The translations under genes were made by a program, and so were the position numbers. The notes below the pieces were generated by a model that did not search any database, was not told where the DNA came from, and worked only from the letters and a program-made list of their open reading frames with translations. A stretch of 32,614 nt of DNA from Propionibacteriaceae bacterium (GTDB lineage: Bacteria; Actinomycetota; Actinomycetes; Propionibacteriales; Propionibacteriaceae), in NCBI GenBank assembly GCA_027492675.1, contig JAPUEI010000098.1:1-32614 (forward strand), written 5' to 3'. Below, piece by piece: positions 27,317-32,614 of the stretch (the stretch's first letter is position 1; each line of letters begins with the position of its first letter).

Positions 27317-29281
27317 ATGACGACGACCATCGACGACACCGACCCGGGCTCGCTGTTCGCGACCCTCGAGCCGCTGCTGGCGCGCGTCGCCAAGCCGATC
27401 CAGTACGTGGGGGGTGAGCACAACTCCGTCCTCAAGGCCTGGAAGGACGTCGAGGTGCGCTGGTGCCTGATGTATCCCGACGCGTACGAGGTCGGCCAGC
27501 CCAACCAGGGCATCGCGATCCTCTACGAGATCCTCAACGAGCTCGACTGGGCCGTTGCGGAGCGTACGTACGCGATCTGGCCGGACCTCGCGACACTGCT
27601 CCGGGCCCACGACGTACCGCAGTTCACCCTCGACTCTCACCGGCCCGTGGCGGCGTTCGACCTGTTCGGAGTGTCCTTCTCCACCGAGCTGGGCTACACG
27701 AACATGCTGCAGGCACTCGACCTGTCCGGCATCCCGCTGCACGCCGCCGACCGCGACGAGTCGCACCCGCTGGTCATCGCCGGTGGCCATGCCGCGTTCA
27801 ACCCCGAGCCGATCGCTGACTTCATCGACGGCGCGGTCCTCGGCGACGGCGAGGAGGCCGCCGTCCGCATCTCCGAGATCGTGCGGGCGTGGAAGGCGGA
27901 GGGGCGTCCTGGTGGGCGTGCCGACCTGCTCGTACGTCTGGCGCGTGACGGTGGTGTGTACGTCCCCAGCCTGTACGAGGTCGACTATCTCCCCGACGGC
28001 GCCATCCGGCACGTCGCGCCGACCCGCGGAGACATCCCGTTCCGGGTGGCCAAGCACACGCTGATGGACCTCGACGCGTGGCCGTACCCCAAGGCTCCGC
28101 TCGTCCCCCTCGCCGAGACGGTCCACGAGCGCTACTCGGTCGAGATCTTCCGCGGCTGCACCCGTGGCTGCCGGTTCTGCCAGGCGGGCATGATCACCCG
28201 CCCCGTGCGGGAGCGGAACATCGAGACGATCGGCGCGATGGTCGAGCACGGCCTCAAGGCGACCGGTCTCGAGGAGGTCGGTCTGCTGAGCCTGTCGAGC
28301 GCCGACCACTCCGAGATCGCGGAGGTGAGCAAGCAGCTCGCCGACCGCTACCAGGACACCAACGTCTCGCTGTCGCTCCCGTCGACCCGCGTCGACGCGT
28401 TCAACATCGACCTTGCCAACGAGCTGTCACGCAATGGCCGCCGCTCCGGCCTGACCTTCGCCCCCGAGGGCGGCTCGGAGCGACTGCGCCGGGTGATCAA
28501 CAAGAACGTCTCCGAAGAGGATCTGATCGCGACGGTGACGGCCGCGTTCAGCGCCGGCTGGCGGCAGGTGAAGCTGTACTTCATGTGCGGCTTGCCCACC
28601 GAGACCGACGAGGACGTGCTGGGCATCGCCGACCTGGCGAAGAAGGTGATCGCTGCCGGTCGTACGGCCTCGGGCACGCGCGACATCCGCTGTACGGTCT
28701 CGATCGGCGGGTTCGTGCCGAAGCCGCACACCCCGTTCCAGTGGGCCGCACAGGCGTCCGTCGAGACGATCGACCGCCGCCTCCAGATGCTGCGCGACGT
28801 GATCCGGGCCGACCGCCAGTACGGCCGGGCCATCGGCTTCCGCTACCACGACGGCAAGCCGGGCGCGATCGAGGGCCTGCTCTCGCGCGGCGACCGCCGG
28901 GTCGGCAAGGTCATCGAGGCGGTGTACGCGGACGGCGGGATCTTCGACGGGTGGAGCGAGCACTTCTCGTACGACCGCTGGGCACGGTGCGCCGCCGAGC
29001 AGCTGGAGCCGTACGGGGTGGACCTCGACTGGTACACCACCCGCGAGCGCGACGAGCTCGAGGTGCTGCCGTGGGACCACCTCGACTCGGGCCTCGATCG
29101 CGACTGGCTGTGGGAGGACTGGCAGGACGCCCTCGACGAGACCACCGTCGAGGACTGCCGTTGGACCCCGTGCTACGACTGTGGCGTCTGCCCGCAGCTC
29201 GACACGGCCATCGAGATCGGACCGACCGGGCGCACGCTGCTCCCGCTCACCGTCGTACGGAAGCCTGGCTTGGGCGGATAG
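27317..29281 (+). CDS. B12-binding-like radical SAM protein, TIGR03960 type
   Basis: The 654-aa protein has an N-terminal cobalamin-binding-like region (about 1-230). A radical SAM core follows with the cluster motif Cys281-x3-Cys285-x2-Cys288 in CTRGCRFCQAGM, and a C-terminal CYDCGVC motif (Cys619, 622, 625). This matches the uncharacterised TIGR03960 family. The reaction is unknown. Its usual companion, a DUF2344 (TIGR03936) protein close to RNase E/G genes, is not within this window: a ROK kinase follows after 62 nt. Start ATG 27317 has a -10-like TAGTCT 9 nt upstream. Confidence 0.9.
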   Translation: MTTTIDDTDPGSLFATLEPLLARVAKPIQYVGGEHNSVLKAWKDVEVRWCLMYPDAYEVGQPNQGIAILYEILNELDWAVAERTYAIWPDLATLLRAHDVPQFTLDSHRPVAAFDLFGVSFSTELGYTNMLQALDLSGIPLHAADRDESHPLVIAGGHAAFNPEPIADFIDGAVLGDGEEAAVRISEIVRAWKAEGRPGGRADLLVRLARDGGVYVPSLYEVDYLPDGAIRHVAPTRGDIPFRVAKHTLMDLDAWPYPKAPLVPLAETVHERYSVEIFRGCTRGCRFCQAGMITRPVRERNIETIGAMVEHGLKATGLEEVGLLSLSSADHSEIAEVSKQLADRYQDTNVSLSLPSTRVDAFNIDLANELSRNGRRSGLTFAPEGGSERLRRVINKNVSEEDLIATVTAAFSAGWRQVKLYFMCGLPTETDEDVLGIADLAKKVIAAGRTASGTRDIRCTVSIGGFVPKPHTPFQWAAQASVETIDRRLQMLRDVIRADRQYGRAIGFRYHDGKPGAIEGLLSRGDRRVGKVIEAVYADGGIFDGWSEHFSYDRWARCAAEQLEPYGVDLDWYTTRERDELEVLPWDHLDSGLDRDWLWEDWQDALDETTVEDCRWTPCYDCGVCPQLDTAIEIGPTGRTLLPLTVVRKPGLGG

Positions 29282-29328
29282 GGGTCTCGTAGCCCATTGC
29301 CGCCGTTCTCCGGCGCGAGGTGCTGCGG

Positions 29329-29334
29329 TATTGT
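29329..29334 (+). promoter_or_regulatory. -10 box for leaderless ROK gene
   Basis: TATTGT, 9 nt before the GTG at 29344. It supports that GTG over the ATG-like start further upstream, which would lie ahead of the promoter. Confidence 0.45.
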
Positions 29335-29343
29335 CCTCGGTTC

Positions 29344-30366
29344 GTGAGCACCCAAACAAGCAGCCAGGCCAAGGTCGTCCTCGGCGTCGACGTCGGAGGC
29401 ACCGCCACCAACGCGACCGTCCTCGATGAGCACGGGAACTTCCTCGTCGACGGGATGGTTGAGGTGCCCAGCCGGGTGACCGACGGCCCCGATGCTGCGC
29501 TCGGCGCGGTGGCCGACGTCATCGCCGTGGTGCTGGAGCGTACGGGGGTCAGCCGCGACGCCGTACTGGCCGTCGGACTCGACACCCCGGGACCGGCCAA
29601 CGCCACCGGCGTGATCTCGTCGCTCGGCGCGACGAACTTCTCCGACAAGGAGTGGTGGGGTTACGACTTCCGCGGCGGTGTGGAGCGTCACATCGGCCTG
29701 CCCGTGATCTACAACAACGACGGCAACGCGGCCGCTCTGTACGCGCACCGGCAGCTGTTCGGCGAGCACCAGTACCAGCGGTCCTCGGCGTCCGCGATCG
29801 TCGGCACGGGCCTCGGTGGCGGCGTCATCGAGATGGGTGAGGTCGTCAAGGGCTCAGCCGGCATGGCGGGCGAGCTCGGCCACATCCGCATCCCCATGGA
29901 CCTGCTGGTCGAGGGGCAGCCCGTGCCGCAGTGCAACTGTGGTCTGTACGGAGATGTCGAGAGCATCGCGTCGCTGACCGGCATCAAGAAGAGCCTGCTG
30001 CCGTTCTGGCTGACGCAGTACCCCGATCACCCCCTCCACGCGATGCCCATCGACCAGGCGGCCAAGGCTGTTCGGGGCTACGGCGTCGACGGTGACGAGA
30101 TGGCGCTGAAGATCTTCGACCAGCAGGCTCATGCGCTGGGCGAGCTGTTCACGATCGCGTCGAACTTCACCGACCCCCACGCGTACTTCGTGGGCGGCGG
30201 CGTCATCGAGGCCGCTCCTCACTTCCGCGACTGGTTCCTCGACCGCGTACGGGCTCACACCCAGCTGCGCGCCGAGTCGGCCGCCGTCGCGCAGTTCGCG
30301 CTGGTCACCGACCTCGACATGGCGGGCGCGCGCGGTGCGGCGTTGGCCGCGATGCACTCGATCTGA
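29344..30366 (+). CDS. ROK family sugar kinase
   Basis: This 340-aa protein has the ROK phosphate loop (DVGGTATN, residues 16-23), the catalytic Asp126 in NNDGNAAAL, the GTGLGGG loop (154-160) and GELGH with His180. The zinc motif normally written CxCGxxGC reads Cys197-x-Cys199-G-L-Y-G-Asp204, so one ligand is replaced by Asp. There is no N-terminal helix-turn-helix, so it is a kinase, not a repressor. The substrate is probably glucose or an amino sugar, given the neighbours. GTG 29344 is chosen because the ATP loop then lies 15 residues in and a TATTGT box precedes it. Confidence 0.88.
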   Translation: MSTQTSSQAKVVLGVDVGGTATNATVLDEHGNFLVDGMVEVPSRVTDGPDAALGAVADVIAVVLERTGVSRDAVLAVGLDTPGPANATGVISSLGATNFSDKEWWGYDFRGGVERHIGLPVIYNNDGNAAALYAHRQLFGEHQYQRSSASAIVGTGLGGGVIEMGEVVKGSAGMAGELGHIRIPMDLLVEGQPVPQCNCGLYGDVESIASLTGIKKSLLPFWLTQYPDHPLHAMPIDQAAKAVRGYGVDGDEMALKIFDQQAHALGELFTIASNFTDPHAYFVGGGVIEAAPHFRDWFLDRVRAHTQLRAESAAVAQFALVTDLDMAGARGAALAAMHSI

Positions 30367-30382
30367 GTCGCCTCGCCGGCGG

Positions 30383-31345
30383 TCAGCCGATCAGCGGCGC
30401 CAGCGTCTCGTGGATCCGATTGAGGCTGCCGGAGTCGGCGGTCACGCCCAGGGCGCGTAACGCCAGCAGTGCCGCCCCGGCCGTGCCGTCGTGCGCGCGC
30501 AGGCAGCGTCCCGGGTAGCGCGTCTTGAGCGCGTTGCTCAGTGGGCTGCCGTCGTGGAGCAGGCCGCCGGCGAGCACCACGGGATGCTCGTCGTCGGCCA
30601 CCAGCGAGGCACACGACGTGAGCAGCGCTGTCGCCGCGTCGTCGAGGATCTGGCGCGCGACCGCGTCACCGCCAGCCGCGGCCCGCAGCGCGAGGGGGGC
30701 GAAGTTCGCGCACTCGACGGGCCGTTGCCCGTACACGCGGCGCATGAGGTGCCAGACCTCAGGGCGACGTACGTCCTCGTCGGGGCTCGACTCGTTGCGC
30801 ACCTCAGCGAGCACGAGTCCGGTCAGGCTGGTCGACGGCCCACGGCTCTCGAGGTCGGCGGCCACGGCGCGCACCACCCGGCGCCCGATCCAGAAGCCGG
30901 ACCCTTCGTCGCCCAGCAGCCATCCCAGTCCGTCGGTCAGGCCCGCCAGCTCGCCGTCGACGATCTGCGCGGAGATGGCGCCGGTACCGGACAGCACGAG
31001 GTAGCCCGTGGGATCGGCAGTGGCCGAGAAGTACGCACTCATCACGTCACCCGCGACCCGTACGTCGGTCTCGATCCCGACGGCCGACAGCGCCTTCGAC
31101 ATGATCGGCGCCTGGTCGTTGCCGAGTCCGCCGGCCAGCGTCAGCATGACCAGTTCCGGCGCGATCCCGGATGCTCCGATGGCCGCTCTCGCCGCTTTCA
31201 CCTGGTTCGACGTCGCGAGCTCGGTGCCTGCCGAGGTGGGGTTGCCGGCACCGGCGCGCCCGTACCCGATGCAGGTGCCCATCTCGTCGAGCATCACAGC
31301 CCGAGTTGCGGTCCCACCAGCGTCGATGCCTATCCCGTACCGCAT
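30383..31345 (-). CDS. BadF/BadG-type N-acetylglucosamine kinase
   Basis: This 320-aa actin-fold kinase has phosphate loop GIDAGGTATRA (5-15), LSGTGAIS in the phosphate-2 region and GDEGSGFWIGRR. That last motif is characteristic of GlcNAc kinases of the BadF/BadG/BcrA/BcrD group. It probably phosphorylates N-acetylglucosamine or a related sugar in the cytosol. It converges on the ROK kinase (16 nt apart) and is divergent from the SIS gene. Start ATG 31345 has GGGGGA about 9 nt upstream. Confidence 0.85.
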   Translation of the reverse strand: MRYGIGIDAGGTATRAVMLDEMGTCIGYGRAGAGNPTSAGTELATSNQVKAARAAIGASGIAPELVMLTLAGGLGNDQAPIMSKALSAVGIETDVRVAGDVMSAYFSATADPTGYLVLSGTGAISAQIVDGELAGLTDGLGWLLGDEGSGFWIGRRVVRAVAADLESRGPSTSLTGLVLAEVRNESSPDEDVRRPEVWHLMRRVYGQRPVECANFAPLALRAAAGGDAVARQILDDAATALLTSCASLVADDEHPVVLAGGLLHDGSPLSNALKTRYPGRCLRAHDGTAGAALLALRALGVTADSGSLNRIHETLAPLIG

Positions 31346-31369
31346 GTCTGTGGTTCCCCCGCTCGCTCT

Positions 31370-31389
31370 CGTGTAGTAGACCAGTGTCT
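31370..31389. promoter_or_regulatory. Possible DasR-type (dre) half site
   Basis: AGACCAGT at 31378-31385 equals the right half of the DasR consensus ACTGGTCTAGACCAGT as I recall it; 11 of 16 positions match overall. It lies between the divergent GlcNAc kinase and SIS genes, which suits an amino-sugar regulator. The short inverted repeat AGAC-CAGT-GTCT (31378-31389) overlaps it. Confidence 0.3.
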
Positions 31390-31428
31390 GCGGACGTTAC
31401 CCCGCAACAACACTCACGAGAGGACATC

Positions 31429-32184
31429 ATGGCCGACACGTACCAGGCATACTCCAACGAGGTCACCTCGCGTCTCCCGATCCTGGTCGAGTCCGCCAGG
31501 TCCGGGGAGATCGCGAAGGCGATCGAGCTGCTCGCTGACGCGGTCGCGGCTGATGGAGTGATCCGTGCATTCGGTACCGGCCACTCCGAGGCGTTCTCGA
31601 TGGAGGTGGCCGGCCGCGCGGGCGGGCTCATCCCGACGTCGCGGCTGGCGCTGCGCGACATCGTGCTGTACGGCAGCCACGACGTCTCCGAGCTTGCTGA
31701 CCCGACCCTCGAGCGCGACCCGAAGCTCGCCGAGGAGCTGTTCGCCATCCACGAGACCCACCCGTCCGACATCTACATCATCGCGTCGAACTCCGGCGTC
31801 AATGGCTCGATCGTCGGCGTCGCCGAGCAGGTGAAGGCCCACGGACACAAGCTGATCGCGGTGACCAGCCTCGACCACACGATGAAGGTCACCTCGAAGC
31901 ACCCCTCGGGCAAGCGGCTGCGCGACTTCGCGGACGTCACGATCGACAACCTGGCGCCGTACGGCGACTCGACGCTTCCCCTGAGCTCCGGCCTCGTGAT
32001 GGGCGCCATCTCGTCGATCACGGCCGCCTTCATCGCTCAGCTGCTGACGCTGGGCGTCGCCGAGAACCTCAGCGCCCGCGGCATCACCCCGCCGGTGTAC
32101 ATCTCGGCCAACATCCCCGGTGGCGACGAGCACAACAACGTCCTCAAGGCCAAGTACGCCGGCCGCCTGCGCGCCGACGGCTGA
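31429..32184 (+). CDS. SIS domain protein, UPF0309 type
   Basis: This 251-aa sugar-isomerase-fold protein has the nucleotide-sugar loop IRAFGTGHSEAF (45-56) followed by EVAGRAGGL, the arrangement of the UPF0309 family. SIS domains bind phosphosugars and act in isomerases, lyases or regulators. Beside a GlcNAc kinase and an NgcE-like binding protein it may act on GlcNAc-6-phosphate or an N-acetylmuramate derivative, but this is inference. Start ATG 31429 has GAGAGGA 4 nt upstream. The open frame upstream of that ATG crosses the divergent gene and is not used. Confidence 0.85.
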   Translation: MADTYQAYSNEVTSRLPILVESARSGEIAKAIELLADAVAADGVIRAFGTGHSEAFSMEVAGRAGGLIPTSRLALRDIVLYGSHDVSELADPTLERDPKLAEELFAIHETHPSDIYIIASNSGVNGSIVGVAEQVKAHGHKLIAVTSLDHTMKVTSKHPSGKRLRDFADVTIDNLAPYGDSTLPLSSGLVMGAISSITAAFIAQLLTLGVAENLSARGITPPVYISANIPGGDEHNNVLKAKYAGRLRADG

Positions 32185-32228
32185 CGCAGGGGCGAGGCAT
32201 CGTTTTCATAACGACTGTCTCACGGTCC

Positions 32229-32256
32229 TTGCTACCGGTCAGGGCGCAGATAGATT
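32229..32256 (+). promoter_or_regulatory. Probable promoter of the sugar-binding protein gene
   Basis: TTGCTA (32229-32234) and TAGATT (32251-32256) are spaced 16 bp. A start near 32262 would give a leader of about 100 nt containing TGAGG-N6-CCTCA at 32265-32280. The ribosome binding site AGGAGA follows at 32355-32360. Confidence 0.5.
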
Positions 32257-32364
32257 CCGGCGCATGAGGTCACAGCCTCAACCGGTCATTGGGGGACGGC
32301 ATCTCCTCCGTCGACCGTAGGCCCGTCGCTGCTCGGCGCGGGCCGGATCGAACTAGGAGAATCC

Positions 32365-32614
32365 ATGGAGAACACGTCGTTCGCTCGTCGGACCCTGCTG
32401 ACAGGGTCTTTGGCGGCGGCCGCGCTCGTCCCGTTGTCTTCCTGCGCCACTGGCGGAAGCTCGGGCTCGTCCTCGAGCGCCGCGGGTGGGGGTGCCGTTT
32501 CCGCTGATAACCCGTTCGGGCTGGCTGCCACAGGCACCATTGATGCCGTCATCTTCAACGGTGGCTACAAGACCGACTATGTCGACTTTGCTGGCAATGT
32601 GCTGACGAAGAAGT
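32365..32614 (+). CDS. ngcE: Sugar ABC transporter substrate-binding lipoprotein, NgcE-like (5' part)
   Basis: Only the first 83 codons are inside the window; the gene runs off the right edge. The N-terminus has FARRTLL, a hydrophobic stretch and the lipobox LSSC with Cys27, so it is a lipoprotein possibly exported by Tat. A Ser/Gly linker follows, then DNPFGL and DAVIFNGGYKTDY. This resembles the start of NgcE, the N-acetylglucosamine/chitobiose-binding protein of Streptomyces, as I remember it. Start ATG 32365 has AGGAGA 4 nt upstream. Permease genes are expected just beyond the window. Confidence 0.7.
   Translation, partial: MENTSFARRTLLTGSLAAAALVPLSSCATGGSSGSSSSAAGGGAVSADNPFGLAATGTIDAVIFNGGYKTDYVDFAGNVLTKK

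Noticed and set aside
29320-29343. Upstream start for the ROK kinase at 29320
   Set aside because: It lies before the predicted -10 box, adds non-family residues, and GTG 29344 fits family length better.
32185-32364. Riboswitch in the long leader of the sugar-binding protein gene
   Set aside because: Only a short 5-bp inverted repeat is present and no known riboswitch core motif could be recognised.

Overview
The window is high-GC DNA (roughly 68-70% by eye) from an actinobacterium, most likely of the order Propionibacteriales (Nocardioidaceae or Propionibacteriaceae type). The evidence is two adjacent clpP genes before clpX, a tRNA-Pro gene next to tig, the folC-DUF4233-ndk order, a short ValS, anaerobic-type GlpABC, and many start codons placed 6-10 nt after TAnnnT boxes (leaderless genes). 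Placement below phylum is inference. Nothing looks like a phage, plasmid, transposon or CRISPR locus: this is chromosomal backbone plus a catabolic edge.

Layout. 1-4.8 kb: tRNA-Pro(UGG) on the minus strand, then tig, clpP1, clpP2 and clpX (protein folding and ATP-dependent proteolysis), with a good match to the ClgR operator before clpP1. 4.9-8.1 kb: a full tricorn-type peptidase directly after clpX, a plausible downstream processor of Clp peptides. 8.1-8.3 kb: a REP-like inverted/direct repeat between convergent genes. 8.3-14.7 kb, minus strand: purT, a Gfo/Idh-type oxidoreductase, and the overlapping glpA-glpB-glpC genes for membrane-linked glycerol-3-phosphate oxidation. 14.9-18.9 kb, minus strand: valS, then a MauE-like membrane protein followed by a DsbA-like thiol oxidoreductase.

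18.9-19.3 kb is a divergent intergenic region with a tandem 22-bp repeat array that turns into inverted copies. 19.3-23.0 kb, plus strand: folC, DUF4233, ndk, a CPBP intramembrane protease and a small L7/L12-C-terminal-domain protein, mostly with overlapping stops and starts. 23.1-27.0 kb, minus strand: dhaK-dhaL-dhaM, a PEP-dependent dihydroxyacetone kinase whose DhaM carries EIIA, HPr and a complete enzyme I in one chain. The 27.0-27.3 kb spacer holds a four-box, perfectly symmetric CACACCCC/GGGGTGTG element. 27.3-29.3 kb: a TIGR03960-type radical SAM protein. 29.3-32.6 kb: a probable amino-sugar locus (ROK kinase, BadF/BadG-type GlcNAc kinase, UPF0309 SIS protein, and the start of an NgcE-like sugar-binding lipoprotein cut by the window end).

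Two metabolic themes recur. Glycerol/triose use is served by GlpABC and DhaKLM, both yielding DHAP. Amino-sugar uptake and phosphorylation is served by the right-hand genes. No wholly new system is evident. The items most worth checking are the two structured intergenic regions (19.0-19.18 kb and 27.14-27.20 kb), the all-in-one DhaM, and the oxidoreductase inside the glp operon.
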